Below, piece by piece: positions 31,000 to 39,698 of a DNA stretch of 64,000 nucleotides. The translations under genes were made by a program, and so were the position numbers. The notes under the pieces are model-generated. The model did no database searches, had not been told where the DNA came from, and saw only the letters and a program-made list of their open reading frames with translations. This stretch comes from Mycobacterium sp. GA-1199 (lineage in GTDB: Bacteria; Actinomycetota; Actinomycetes; Mycobacteriales; Mycobacteriaceae), in the NCBI RefSeq assembly GCF_001500045.1, contig NZ_LQIX01000023.1:248001-312000 (forward strand), given 5' to 3'. Within the stretch, counting starts at the first letter, position 1. Each line of letters opens with the position of its first letter.

Positions 31000-31044
31000 T
31001 GTTGCCTTTCGGTGTTGAGTTGTCCCGGTGCTCGGGGGTCCGCG

Positions 31045-31338
31045 TCAGCGGACGCCGCCGAGCCCTTCGTCGTCGACGCCGCGCCAGAAATCGGTGTCGT
31101 ACTGGGTGTCCGGGATCGGGATGCGGTCTCCGGCGTGGTGGTGCACCACGCCTCGGGCCAGCTCCAGCTCTTCGGCGTCAATGTCGAGACGGTCGATGTC
31201 GTTGAGGATGCGTTCGGCGTCGTTGACGATGCGACGCGTCGCCGGGGTGTCCCCGTATCTCGACGCCAACGATGTCACGCACCGCCGCAGGCTTCCGATT
31301 AGCTCGTGCAGCTCGGCAAGTTCGGTAGTGCTGGACAA
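31045..31338 (-). CDS. Small Sdh1-operon protein (Rv0250c homologue)
   Basis: A 97-residue soluble, acidic, helix-rich protein (ELAELHELIGSLRRCVTSLA, ERILNDIDRLDIDAEELELA) matching Rv0250c in size and in position as first gene of the Sdh1 operon. The start is TTG at 31338 with AAGGAGG four bases upstream, so it is well translated despite the rare codon. No catalytic motif is visible. Its conserved place 45 bp upstream of the anchor gene suggests an assembly or accessory role, which is inference. Its C-terminus (PIPDTQYDTDFWRGVDDEGL) is well defined. Confidence 0.82.
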   Translation of the reverse strand: MSSTTELAELHELIGSLRRCVTSLASRYGDTPATRRIVNDAERILNDIDRLDIDAEELELARGVVHHHAGDRIPIPDTQYDTDFWRGVDDEGLGGVR

Positions 31339-31449
31339 TTGACCTCCTTGGGCTGAAGGGTGTCAGGCATCACAGTACGACACCCGATGCTAGCTACATC
31401 ATGCAGTGCACCGTGAGACAGATCACGTCAAATCGAAGGAGACGGCACG

Positions 31450-32208
31450 ATGCCCGACCAGGTCCTCAAAGAACGGGCCGACGCCCTGCTGGCCTTGCAC
31501 GTACCGGGAAACCCGGTGATCCTGCCGACCGTCTGGGACGCCTGGTCGGCTCGGCTCGCGGTCGACGAGGGATTTGCTGCGCTCACCGTCGGCAGCCACC
31601 CGCTGGCCGATTCGGTCGGCAAACCAGACCAAGAGGGCATGTCGTTCGACGACGTGATCGCCCGCGTCAAGCAGATCACCGCGGCGGTCGACGTGCCGGT
31701 GTCCGTCGACCTGGAGTCCGGCTACGCCCAGACGCCCGCGCGACTGATCGAGGGCCTGCTCGAGGCGGGCGGCGTCGGGTTCAACATCGAAGACACCGTG
31801 CACAGCGAGGACGGCCGGTTGCGCTCGGCGACCGAGCACGCGGAGCTCGTCGGCGCGCTACGGGAGGCCGCAGATGCGACCGGCGTGCACGTGGTGATCA
31901 ACGCGCGCACGGATCTGTTCCTGCGCCAGGACGGCGACGAGTCCGACCGCGTCGAGCGTGCGATCGCCCGATTGACCGAAGCCGCGGCCGCAGGAGCCGA
32001 CGTACTCTACCCCGTCGGCCGACACGATCCGGATACGTTGCGGCGCTTGACATCCGAGTTACCTCTGCCGGTGAACGCGATCGGGCTGCCCGACCAGGAC
32101 GACCCGGCGTCGTTCGGGCCGCTCGGCGTGGCGAGAGTCAGCTTCGGGCCGTTCCTGCAGCGCGCGCTGTCGGTTCAAGCCAAGGAGCTGTTGCAGCGCT
32201 GGGTTTAG
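31450..32208 (+). CDS. Isocitrate lyase/PEP mutase family protein
   Basis: A 252-residue (beta/alpha)8 enzyme of the PEP mutase/isocitrate lyase superfamily: C-C or P-C bond lyase acting on 2-oxo or carboxylic acids, substrate unknown. Visible are the start strand NPVILPTVWDAWSARLAVDE, the metal-site segment PVSVDLESGYAQTP, the GVGFNIEDTVHSEDGRL motif, and INARTDLFLR. The usual catalytic KKCGH loop of isocitrate lyase is absent; the segment at that place is KPDQEGMSFDD, so it is closer to oxaloacetate decarboxylase or methylisocitrate-lyase-like members. A strong AAGGAG precedes the ATG. It is divergent from the Sdh1 operon. Confidence 0.82.
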   Translation: MPDQVLKERADALLALHVPGNPVILPTVWDAWSARLAVDEGFAALTVGSHPLADSVGKPDQEGMSFDDVIARVKQITAAVDVPVSVDLESGYAQTPARLIEGLLEAGGVGFNIEDTVHSEDGRLRSATEHAELVGALREAADATGVHVVINARTDLFLRQDGDESDRVERAIARLTEAAAAGADVLYPVGRHDPDTLRRLTSELPLPVNAIGLPDQDDPASFGPLGVARVSFGPFLQRALSVQAKELLQRWV

Positions 32209-32236
32209 GGACGGCGCTGGATCAAGGACGGGAGAC

Positions 32237-32530
32237 ATGCCCGACGACGATCTGAACTGGCAGGACGACCAGTCGCTGGTGCTGGCCGCCGGCGTGGTCG
32301 CGGCCGTGCTGGTGGCGATCCTGATCTACGCGGTGATCCGTACCTCGGACGCGGCGCGGGTGCCCGCCTCCGTGCCGCCGCCGGCCGCCACGTCGATTCC
32401 GCTGACGTACACCACCACGACGACGACCACACCCAGCTACACCATCCCGAGTGTCGAGACGACGGAAGTCAGGGCCCCGGAGCCGCCGCCGATCGACACG
32501 GCCCCGGCCCCCACGACGACCGTGGGCTGA
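32237..32530 (+). CDS. Single-pass membrane protein with Thr/Pro-rich tail
   Basis: A 97-residue protein: an acidic N-terminus (MPDDDLNWQDDQ), one transmembrane helix (LVLAAGVVAAVLVAILIYAV, residues 14-33) and a low-complexity external tail rich in Thr and Pro (poly-Thr near residue 60, then APEPPPIDTAPAPTTT). Topology would be N-in, with the tail in the periplasm or cell wall, possibly O-mannosylated. I do not recognise the family. It starts 28 bp after the PEP-mutase gene with GGGAGA upstream and is probably cotranscribed. Confidence 0.7.
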   Translation: MPDDDLNWQDDQSLVLAAGVVAAVLVAILIYAVIRTSDAARVPASVPPPAATSIPLTYTTTTTTTPSYTIPSVETTEVRAPEPPPIDTAPAPTTTVG

Positions 32531-32538
32531 GACGACGA

Positions 32539-32569
32539 GGCCGGTGGAACCTCTCGGGCTCCACCGGCC
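32539..32569. terminator. Hairpin between converging genes
   Basis: GGCCGGTGGA (32539-32548) pairs perfectly with TCCACCGGCC (32560-32569) around an 11-nt loop. It sits between the stop of the membrane protein gene (32530) and the stop of hsp20 (32585), so it can serve both strands. There is no U-tract. Confidence 0.65.
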
Positions 32570-32584
32570 GGGGTGTCGGATTGC

Positions 32585-33019
32585 TTATTTGCTTTCGATC
32601 GCGATCCGCTGCGTCTCGCGGCCCTTATGGGCGTCGGCGATCCGCACCGTCAGCACACCGGCGTCGTAGTCGGCCTTGATGTCCTGGCCGGTGACGTGCT
32701 CGGGAAGCTTGAACGATCGACGGAACGACCCGTAGCGCACTTCGCGCAGCGTGCGGCCGTCTCTCTCTTCGGATCGCTCGTCGCGCCGCTCGCCGTGGAT
32801 GACGAGGTAGCCGCGGTCGACCTCGACGTTCACGTCCTTCTCGACGTCGAGGCCGGGAAGCTCGACGCGGACGAGCGCGTCGTCGCCGTCCCTGACGATC
32901 TCCGCGGCGGGGGTGAACGCCCCCGTGGCCCAGCCCTCGGCGGTCGCGGGGCCGAAGAAGTCGCGTACCCACCGGTCCAGATCCCAGGCGGGACGAGTCC
33001 GTAATGCCAACGTGCTCAT
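32585..33019 (-). CDS. hsp20: Hsp20 small heat-shock protein (Acr2, Rv0251c type)
   Basis: ATP-independent chaperone that holds unfolding proteins, 144 residues. The alpha-crystallin domain runs from about residue 38 (PAAEIVRDGDDALVRVELPG) to 135, with the signature DAGVLTVRIADAH. ATG 33019 has GAGGAGG upstream and gives the family N-terminus MSTLALRTRPAWDLDRW; an in-frame ATG at 33064 would add 15 unrelated residues. A HAIR-like inverted repeat 55 bp upstream suggests HspR control, as known for Acr2 in M. tuberculosis. It is divergent from nirB. Confidence 0.9.
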   Translation of the reverse strand: MSTLALRTRPAWDLDRWVRDFFGPATAEGWATGAFTPAAEIVRDGDDALVRVELPGLDVEKDVNVEVDRGYLVIHGERRDERSEERDGRTLREVRYGSFRRSFKLPEHVTGQDIKADYDAGVLTVRIADAHKGRETQRIAIESK

Positions 33020-33073
33020 GTCTGTCCTCCTCGCTGCGGGACCGGCACCGCGCCGGTCACTCATCCAATAGAA

Positions 33074-33094
33074 CTTGAGTCACCTACGCTCATG
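33074..33094. promoter_or_regulatory. HAIR-type HspR operator
   Basis: CTTGAGT (33074-33080), a 7-bp spacer, then GCTCATG (33088-33094). The HspR consensus is CTTGAGT-N7-ACTCAAG, so the first half is exact and the second matches 5 of 7 with the correct spacing. It sits 55 bp upstream of hsp20, between hsp20 and nirB. Confidence 0.65.
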
Positions 33095-33229
33095 TTCCAC
33101 GTGGGCGTTCGCCGACAGCGAAGCCACCGCACCGGTCTCACATCGGACGCCGGAGAATGTGAGCACACCGTGATCGCGGCTTCACACGAGGCGACATTGC
33201 GGCAATATCGGCTGCTTAGCGTCGGCGGC

Positions 33230-35785
33230 ATGCAGTCAACGAGAAACGTGGTGGTGGTCGGCCACGGCATGGTCGGTCACCGATTCGTCGAGGCGCTGCG
33301 CTCCCGCGACGTCGACGGCCAGTGGCGGGTGACGATCCTCGCCGAGGAGGCCGACGCCGCCTACGACAGGGTCGGGCTCACCGGATACACCGAACACTGG
33401 GACCGCGCCCGTCTGGCGCTCGCGGGTAACGCCTATCCCGATGACGACCTGGTCGAGCTGCGACTGGGCACGCACGTGACGACGATCGACCGAACGACGA
33501 AGGTGGTGACGACCGCCGACGGCGCGCAGGTGCCCTACGACGCCCTGGTGCTGGCGACCGGATCCTATGCGTTCGTTCCGCCGGTACCGGGCCGCGACCT
33601 ACCGGTCTGCCACGTCTACCGCACCCTTGACGACCTCGACGCGATCCGGGCCGGCGCCGACACGGCGCTTAGCTCCAAGACGCCGGTCGGCGTCGTGATC
33701 GGCGGCGGTCTGCTCGGGCTGGAGGCGGCGAATGCGCTGCGCGCGTTCGGGTTGAAGACCCACGTCGTCGAAATGGCGCCGCACCTGATGGCCGCGCAAC
33801 TCGACGAGGCGGGCGGCGCGCTGCTGAGCAGGATGGTCAAGGGCCTGGGCATCGAGGTGCACACCGGTGTGGGCACCGAGAGCATCGCGCCGGCACAGCG
33901 CAACCGGCCGCTGCGCAAATCCGACCAAGACGACTCAGTGCGGTTGTCCCTCAACGACGGCAGCCATATCGACACCGGCCTGATCGTGTTCGCCGCCGGC
34001 GTGCGCCCGCGCGACGAACTCGCCCGCGAAGCCGGCCTCGACATCGCGCAGCGCGGCGGTGTGCTGACCGACCTGTCATGCGTCACAAGCGATCCCGACA
34101 TCTACGCCATCGGCGAGGTCGCCGCGATCGAGGGCCGCTGCTACGGGCTGGTCGGACCCGGTTACACCAGCGCGGAGGTGGTGGCCGATCGCCTACTCGG
34201 TGGTGCCGCCGAGTTCCCGGAAGCCGACATGTCGACCAAGCTCAAGCTGCTCGGCGTCGACGTGGCCAGCTTCGGCGACGCCCAGGGCCACACGCCCAAC
34301 TGCCTGAACGTCGTGGTCAACGACCCGGTCAAGCAGACCTACGCGAAGCTGGTGCTCTCCGATGACGCCAAAACGCTGTTGGGCGGAATCCTGGTCGGCG
34401 ACGCCTCGGCCTACGGGGTGCTGCGTCCGATGGTCGCCAGCGAACTGCCCGGTGACCCACTGTCGCTGATCGCGCCCGCCTCCGAGGGCGGCGCACCGGG
34501 GTTGGGAGTCGGGGCGCTCCCCGACATCGCGCAGATCTGCTCGTGCAACAACGTCACCAAGGGCGACCTGAAGGAGGCGATCGGCCGTGGATGTGCCGAC
34601 GTGCCCGGCCTGAAGAAGTGCACGCTGGCCGGCACGTCATGCGGTTCGTGTGTGCCGCTGCTCAAGCAGCTGCTGGAGGCCGAGGGCGTCGAACAGTCCA
34701 AGGCGTTGTGCGAGCACTTCTCCCAGTCGCGCGCTGAGTTGTTCGAGATCATCAGCGCCACCGAGATCCGCACCTTCTCCGGGTTGATCGAACGCTTCGG
34801 CACCGGAAAGGGTTGCGACATCTGCAAACCGGTGGTGGCCTCGATCCTCGCCTCGACGAGCAGCGACCACATCCTCGACGGGGAGCAAGCCTCACTGCAG
34901 GACTCCAACGACCACTTCCTGGCCAACATCCAGAAGAACGGCAGCTATTCGGTTGTCCCGAGGTCACCGGGCGGTGAGATCACACCCGAGCAGCTGATCC
35001 TGATCGGCGAAATCGCAAGGGATTTCGGGCTGTACACCAAGATCACCGGCGGTCAGCGCATCGACATGTTCGGCGCCCGCGTCGACCAACTCCCACAAAT
35101 CTGGCGCCGCCTCGTCGACGGAGGCATGGAGTCCGGGCACGCCTACGGTAAGTCCTTGCGCACCGTCAAGAGCTGTGTCGGCAGCACATGGTGCCGCTAC
35201 GGGCAACAGGACTCCGTCGACATGGCCGTCGAGATCGAGAAGCGTTATCGCGGTCTGCGTGCCCCACACAAGATCAAGATGGCGGTATCGGGTTGTGCGC
35301 GCGAATGTGCGGAGGCCCAAAGCAAGGACGTCGGCGTCATCGCCACCGAACAAGGATGGAATCTCTACGTCTGCGGTAACGGCGGGATGTCGCCCCGGCA
35401 CGCGCAGCTGCTGGCCGGTGATCTCGATGACGAGACGCTGATCCGCTACATCGACCGATTCCTGATGTTCTACATCCGCACCGCTGACCGGTTGCAGCGC
35501 ACGGCGCCGTGGCTGGAGGCGATGGACGGGGGCGTGGAGCATCTGCGCGACGTCGTCTGCAACGACTCCCTGGGCCTGGCCGCCGAATTCGAGGCCGCGA
35601 TGGCCCGCCACGTCGAGGGGTACGCCTGCGAATGGAAGGGCGTGCTCGAGGATCCGGACAAACTGTCGCGCTTCGTGTCATTCGTCAACGCCCCCGACGT
35701 CGCGGATCCCACAGTCGAGTTCACCGAGCGGTCCGGCCGCAAGGTGCCCGTTCCCATCGGAATGCCGGAGGTACCGCAACGATGA
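33230..35785 (+). CDS. nirB: Nitrite reductase [NAD(P)H] large subunit NirB
   Basis: Cytoplasmic assimilatory nitrite reductase, nitrite to ammonium, 851 residues (Rv0252 is similar). Domains in order: FAD/NAD(P)H oxidoreductase (NVVVVGHGMVGHRFVEAL; second Rossmann GVVIGGGLLGLEAANALR); BFD-like [2Fe-2S] (CSCNNVTKG...CGSC, about residue 435 on), possibly duplicated (GKGCDICKP); ferredoxin-like half and the sirohaem/[4Fe-4S] domain with Cys649-x5-Cys655 and Cys689-x3-Cys693. I start at ATG 33230, where the family N-terminus begins; the open frame upstream covers the hsp20 promoter. It overlaps nirD by four bases. Nitrogen control (GlnR) is likely by analogy, but I could not resolve a convincing box. 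Confidence 0.93.
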   Translation: MQSTRNVVVVGHGMVGHRFVEALRSRDVDGQWRVTILAEEADAAYDRVGLTGYTEHWDRARLALAGNAYPDDDLVELRLGTHVTTIDRTTKVVTTADGAQVPYDALVLATGSYAFVPPVPGRDLPVCHVYRTLDDLDAIRAGADTALSSKTPVGVVIGGGLLGLEAANALRAFGLKTHVVEMAPHLMAAQLDEAGGALLSRMVKGLGIEVHTGVGTESIAPAQRNRPLRKSDQDDSVRLSLNDGSHIDTGLIVFAAGVRPRDELAREAGLDIAQRGGVLTDLSCVTSDPDIYAIGEVAAIEGRCYGLVGPGYTSAEVVADRLLGGAAEFPEADMSTKLKLLGVDVASFGDAQGHTPNCLNVVVNDPVKQTYAKLVLSDDAKTLLGGILVGDASAYGVLRPMVASELPGDPLSLIAPASEGGAPGLGVGALPDIAQICSCNNVTKGDLKEAIGRGCADVPGLKKCTLAGTSCGSCVPLLKQLLEAEGVEQSKALCEHFSQSRAELFEIISATEIRTFSGLIERFGTGKGCDICKPVVASILASTSSDHILDGEQASLQDSNDHFLANIQKNGSYSVVPRSPGGEITPEQLILIGEIARDFGLYTKITGGQRIDMFGARVDQLPQIWRRLVDGGMESGHAYGKSLRTVKSCVGSTWCRYGQQDSVDMAVEIEKRYRGLRAPHKIKMAVSGCARECAEAQSKDVGVIATEQGWNLYVCGNGGMSPRHAQLLAGDLDDETLIRYIDRFLMFYIRTADRLQRTAPWLEAMDGGVEHLRDVVCNDSLGLAAEFEAAMARHVEGYACEWKGVLEDPDKLSRFVSFVNAPDVADPTVEFTERSGRKVPVPIGMPEVPQR

Positions 35786-36129
35786 CAATTCTCAACGAGG
35801 TTCAGGTTTGGACCACGGCCTGCCGTTACGACTTCTTGATTCCGAACCGCGGCGTGGGCGTGTTGCTCGCCGACGGCAGCCAGGCGGCGCTGTTCCGTCT
35901 GGACGACGGATCGCTGCACGCGATAAGCAACATCGACCCGTTCTCGGGAGCAGCGGTGATGTCGCGCGGCATCGTCGGTGATCGGGGCGGCCGCCCGACC
36001 GTGCAGTCGCCGATCAAGAAGCAGGCCTTCGCGCTCGACGACGGCGTGTGCCTCGACGATCCCGAGGTTTCGCTGCCGGTCTACCCGACGCGCCTCACCG
36101 CCGACGGCCAGGTCGAAGTTCGCGGCTGA
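35782..36129 (+). CDS. nirD: Nitrite reductase small subunit NirD
   Basis: A 115-residue Rieske-fold partner of NirB. The protein keeps the Rieske-like frame (VQVWTTACRYDFLIPNRGVGVLLADG, VMSRGIV, VQSPIKKQAFALDDG) but has no CxH...CxxH cluster ligands, as expected for NirD, so it is structural rather than redox-active. ATG 35782 overlaps the nirB stop (ATGA), showing translational coupling. The long open frame upstream is a shadow of nirB. It is followed by a large hairpin. Confidence 0.92.
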   Translation: MTILNEVQVWTTACRYDFLIPNRGVGVLLADGSQAALFRLDDGSLHAISNIDPFSGAAVMSRGIVGDRGGRPTVQSPIKKQAFALDDGVCLDDPEVSLPVYPTRLTADGQVEVRG

Positions 36130-36144
36130 CGCCTACTCCTCATT

Positions 36145-36205
36145 CGCGAAATTGCATTCCAGCAGCGAAAGTTCGAGTGAACACCTGCTGGAATGCCATT
36201 TCGCG
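36145..36205. repeat. Large palindrome after nirD (21-nt arms)
   Basis: Arms at 36145-36165 and 36185-36205 pair over 21 nt with a single mismatch at 36153; the inner part is GCATTCCAGCAG/CTGCTGGAATGC and the outer part CGCGAAAT/ATTTCGCG. The loop is 19 nt. It separates the converging nirD and sirohydrochlorin chelatase genes. It could be a bidirectional terminator, but its size and near perfection also suggest a dispersed palindromic repeat. Confidence 0.75.
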
Positions 36206-36213
36206 GGCAAACC

Positions 36214-36894
36214 TCAGGCCACCAGCGGAACGCGGGCCCGGCGGAACCGGTTGGCGATCAACCGCACCATCGCCGGATGGGTGCCGAGCGGATCGGCGAC
36301 CGCATCCGCCCCGCTGTCGCGCAACCTGTCCTGAAACAGTCCCTCGGCCAACAGGTACGAGGCCACCACCACCCTGCGCGCACCTGCACGACGTAACCGC
36401 GCCACCGCGTCGGCGACGCGGGGTTCGCCGGTGGCGGCATACGCGAGCTCGACCCGTTCGCCGATCACCGCCGACAACAACGCCGACGTCTGTCGCAAGT
36501 CCGACAACGCACCCGCATCCGATGTACCGGCCGCCGCCAGCACCACCGAATCACCTGGACGCCAACCGCATTCGATCAAGCGGTCCATGAGTACACGGGT
36601 CAGCGCCGGGCTGGGTCCGAGCGCCTCGGCCACGGTCACGCCGGGATGTCCACTGGCCGCGACATGCGCGGGGATGTCGACGTTGACGTGGTACCCGCGC
36701 GCCAGGAACGCCGGCACCAGGATCGTCCGATCGGTCAGCCTCTGCAGCACTTCACTCGGTGTCGGGCCGAGAACGTCGACGAACGCGACGTGGACCGCGG
36801 CGCCGAGCGCCGTCGACACCCGGTCGGAGAGGTTGCCGATCAGCGCGACACCGCTTCGTTTGCGGGTGCCGTGCGCCACCAGCAGATAGCTCAT
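36214..36894 (-). CDS. Sirohydrochlorin chelatase-like protein (CbiX/SirB, Rv0259c type)
   Basis: A 226-residue protein of the CbiX/SirB class-II chelatase family, inserting Fe2+ or Co2+ into sirohydrochlorin; next to nirBD the likely product is sirohaem for NirB. Two repeated halves are visible: SYLLVAHGTRKRSGVALIGN with the metal-site His in AHGT, and LAAAGTSDAGALSDL. The second His comes from LVPAFLARGYHVNVDIPAH. ATG 36894 overlaps the stop of the upstream HemD-like gene (ATGA), so the two are coupled; the longer frame upstream is a shadow of that gene. Confidence 0.85.
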   Translation of the reverse strand: MSYLLVAHGTRKRSGVALIGNLSDRVSTALGAAVHVAFVDVLGPTPSEVLQRLTDRTILVPAFLARGYHVNVDIPAHVAASGHPGVTVAEALGPSPALTRVLMDRLIECGWRPGDSVVLAAAGTSDAGALSDLRQTSALLSAVIGERVELAYAATGEPRVADAVARLRRAGARRVVVASYLLAEGLFQDRLRDSGADAVADPLGTHPAMVRLIANRFRRARVPLVA

Positions 36895-38039
36895 GGTGCG
36901 TACGCCAATCCGTCCTCGACCGCCAGGCGGTAACCCCGCTTGACCACGGTCGACACGATGTTCTTGTCGCCCAACGCCGTTCGCAGTCGCAACACGGCTG
37001 TTTCGACGGCGTGGGTGTCGGTGCCGCTTCCGGGCAGAGCCCGCAGCAGGTCGGCGCGCGACACCACCGCACCCGGGCGGTGGGCGAGCGCGCGAATCGT
37101 GGCCATCCCCGCCGGTGACACCGGCTTGACGGCACCGTCCACCAGAACACAGGTGCCGCGGATCTCGAGCAGGTGCCCGGCCACGCGAATGGTGCGCGAA
37201 CACAACAGCGGAAGTTCATCGGTGATGTGACGGACCAACGCGCCCAACCGCATTCGCTCCGGCGCCGATGTCGGCACACCGAGCCGGACCAAGGGTCGGG
37301 CGGTCACGGGGCCGACGCACATGGCGTGCACGTCACCGCGGAAGGCGGCGATCACCCGGTTCTCCAGATCCATCTCTTTGGCCCGCAGCAGTACCGACGC
37401 AACAGCGGGCGCCGAGGTGAAGCTGACCGCGTCGAACTTCTCGTCGGCGATGCCGGCCACCAGCTGGTCGAAGTCGCCGTTGTGCGGAGCCGGGTGCCAC
37501 CGGTAGACCCGGATCGGCACGACCTCGGCACCGGCCGCGCGCAACTCGTCGAGGAACTCGGGAAACGGGTCCCAGTCCTCGGTGGCTCCGTGCAACTGCA
37601 CCGCGACCCGCTGCCCGGCGATACCGCCCTCGACGAGGTAGTGCAGCAGTTCGCGTAACGACTCCGAGTCCGGGGACCACTCCTCGGGCAGTCCCGCCGC
37701 GCGCAGCGCACCGGTCGCCTTGGGCCCGCGCGACACGACGCGCGCCTTCGCGAGCGCCGCAGTCAGGTCATTTGCCAGCCCCCAGCCGTCGGCCGCGGCG
37801 ATCCAGCCGCGAAACCCGATGCCCGTGGTGGCGATGACGATGTCGGGCGGAACGTCGATCAGGCTTTCGGTGTGGGTACGCAGTTCGTCGTCGTCGGGCA
37901 ACGGCACCATCTGGATCGCGGCCGCGCTGGTCACCGTCGCCCCGCGGCGGCGAAGTAGCGCGCTCAGCTCGTCGGCGCGCCGAGCGGAGGTGACGGCCAC
38001 CCGGAATCCGGTCAGCGGCGCCCAGTCCGGCTCAGTCAT
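36891..38039 (-). CDS. HemD-like uroporphyrinogen-III synthase fused to winged-helix regulator (Rv0260c type)
   Basis: A 382-residue two-domain protein. Residues 1-260 are HemD-like (FRVAVTSARRADELSALLRR; VSFTSAPAVASVLLRA; CVGPVTARPLVRLGV). Residues 280-375 form an OmpR-type winged helix (TCVLVDGAVKPVSPAGMATI, RADLLRALPGSGTDTHAVET, VSTVVKRGYRLA). It may make uroporphyrinogen III for sirohaem, or may have lost catalysis and act as a tetrapyrrole- or nitrite-responsive regulator of nirBD; homologues have been described as orphan response-regulator-like. ATG 38039 gives the Rv0260c length. It is coupled to the chelatase gene. Confidence 0.86.
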   Translation of the reverse strand: MTEPDWAPLTGFRVAVTSARRADELSALLRRRGATVTSAAAIQMVPLPDDDELRTHTESLIDVPPDIVIATTGIGFRGWIAAADGWGLANDLTAALAKARVVSRGPKATGALRAAGLPEEWSPDSESLRELLHYLVEGGIAGQRVAVQLHGATEDWDPFPEFLDELRAAGAEVVPIRVYRWHPAPHNGDFDQLVAGIADEKFDAVSFTSAPAVASVLLRAKEMDLENRVIAAFRGDVHAMCVGPVTARPLVRLGVPTSAPERMRLGALVRHITDELPLLCSRTIRVAGHLLEIRGTCVLVDGAVKPVSPAGMATIRALAHRPGAVVSRADLLRALPGSGTDTHAVETAVLRLRTALGDKNIVSTVVKRGYRLAVEDGLAYAP

Positions 38040-38134
38040 GCAACCTGTGTAGGCAGCGCATGTTTCCAAGCGATTACTTGGTCATTTCCGAGGCGTGTCG
38101 GCACCGCCCGCAGCCTGCAGCCCTTCATGGACTC

Positions 38135-38167
38135 GCACGTTAACGACGCGTTATTGCGTCAACGTGC
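38135..38167. promoter_or_regulatory. Hairpin/palindrome upstream of the HemD-like gene
   Basis: GCACGTTAACGACGC (38135-38149) and GCGTCAACGTGC (38156-38167) pair with a 3-nt bulge and a 6-nt loop. It lies about 96 bp upstream of the HemD-like start and 59 bp beyond the aac stop, so it is either an operator or the aac terminator. The narK3 gene found here in M. tuberculosis is absent. Confidence 0.4.
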
Positions 38168-38225
38168 CGCGCGGTGACCCCGTCGTGAACTTCGCCTCAC
38201 CCGGCAGTGCGCACGGGTGTGAGTC

Positions 38226-38804
<579 letters not shown>

Positions 38805-39698
38805 CTACCAGCGCGGTGCGACCAACGGTCGGCGCGGCCGCGACCAATGCATCCGCACGGTTTGCCCGGGACGCACCTGAGCGACCTTGTCGATGTCCTC
38901 GTCGGCGACCACACCGATCACCGGGTACCCGCCCGTGACCGGGTGATCCGGCCCGAGGATGACGGGAAAACCGTTCGGCGGCACCTGAATTGCACCTCGT
39001 GTGGCGCCCTCGCTCGATAGTTGCCGGTCCGGCCAGCGGTATTCGAGCGGCATGCCGACCAACCGCATGCCGACGCGGTCGCTCTTGTTGGTCGCCTGCC
39101 AGTTCGTGCGGATCAGCACATCCGGGTCGACGAACCAGTCGTCGCGCGGCCCGGGCACTACGGTCAACTCGAGCACGTCGTCCTCGATGGGCGCGACCGG
39201 AGCCTGGTCGAGTTCGGGGAATTCCTCGGTGTGTTCGCCGACGGGCAGCACATCGCCCGCCCGCAGCGGCTGCGGGCCGATCGCCGACATCACGTCATAC
39301 GACCGCGACCCGAGTACCGGCTCGACGTCGATGCCGCCGCGCACCGCCAGATATGTCCGAAGGCCCGAGCGCGGGGCGCCGAGCGAGATCACCTCACCGT
39401 CACGTGCGTAGTGGATGCTGTTGGTCCCGAACAACACTCCGTCGACGGACGGGTCAGTGTCAGCACCGGTGACCGCGATCGCGATATCGCCGCCGCGTAC
39501 GCGCGCCGCCAGCCCGCCGAACGTCACCTCGATGGTGGCCCGATCGCCGGGGTTGGCCACCAGCCGGTTGGCCAGTGTGTGCGAGCGGCGGTCGGCGGCC
39601 CCGGAGCGGCCCACGCCCATATGCGCCAGACCGGGACGACCCAAGTCCTCGACCAGAGCCAACGGACCCGAGCGCAGGATCTCCAGCGTCGTCGTCAT
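38805..39698 (-). CDS. pxpC: 5-oxoprolinase subunit C / KipA-like (Rv0263c type)
   Basis: A 297-residue biotin-dependent-carboxyltransferase-like protein (allophanate hydrolase subunit 2 family, KipA/PxpC). Typical motifs: [28 protein letters not shown] at the start, [14 protein letters not shown], and [20 protein letters not shown] near the end. With PxpB and PxpA it would hydrolyse 5-oxoproline to glutamate with ATP. ATG 39698 overlaps the pxpB stop (ATGA); the 38 residues of open frame upstream belong to pxpB antisense-free overlap and are not conserved. No pxpA gene is in this window. Confidence 0.9.
   Translation of the reverse strand: MTTTLEILRSGPLALVEDLGRPGLAHMGVGRSGAADRRSHTLANRLVANPGDRATIEVTFGGLAARVRGGDIAIAVTGADTDPSVDGVLFGTNSIHYARDGEVISLGAPRSGLRTYLAVRGGIDVEPVLGSRSYDVMSAIGPQPLRAGDVLPVGEHTEEFPELDQAPVAPIEDDVLELTVVPGPRDDWFVDPDVLIRTNWQATNKSDRVGMRLVGMPLEYRWPDRQLSSEGATRGAIQVPPNGFPVILGPDHPVTGGYPVIGVVADEDIDKVAQVRPGQTVRMHWSRPRRPLVAPRW

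Noticed and set aside
33095..33229. GlnR box upstream of nirB
   Set aside because: Several AC/GT-rich stretches are present but none gives a convincing paired site by eye.
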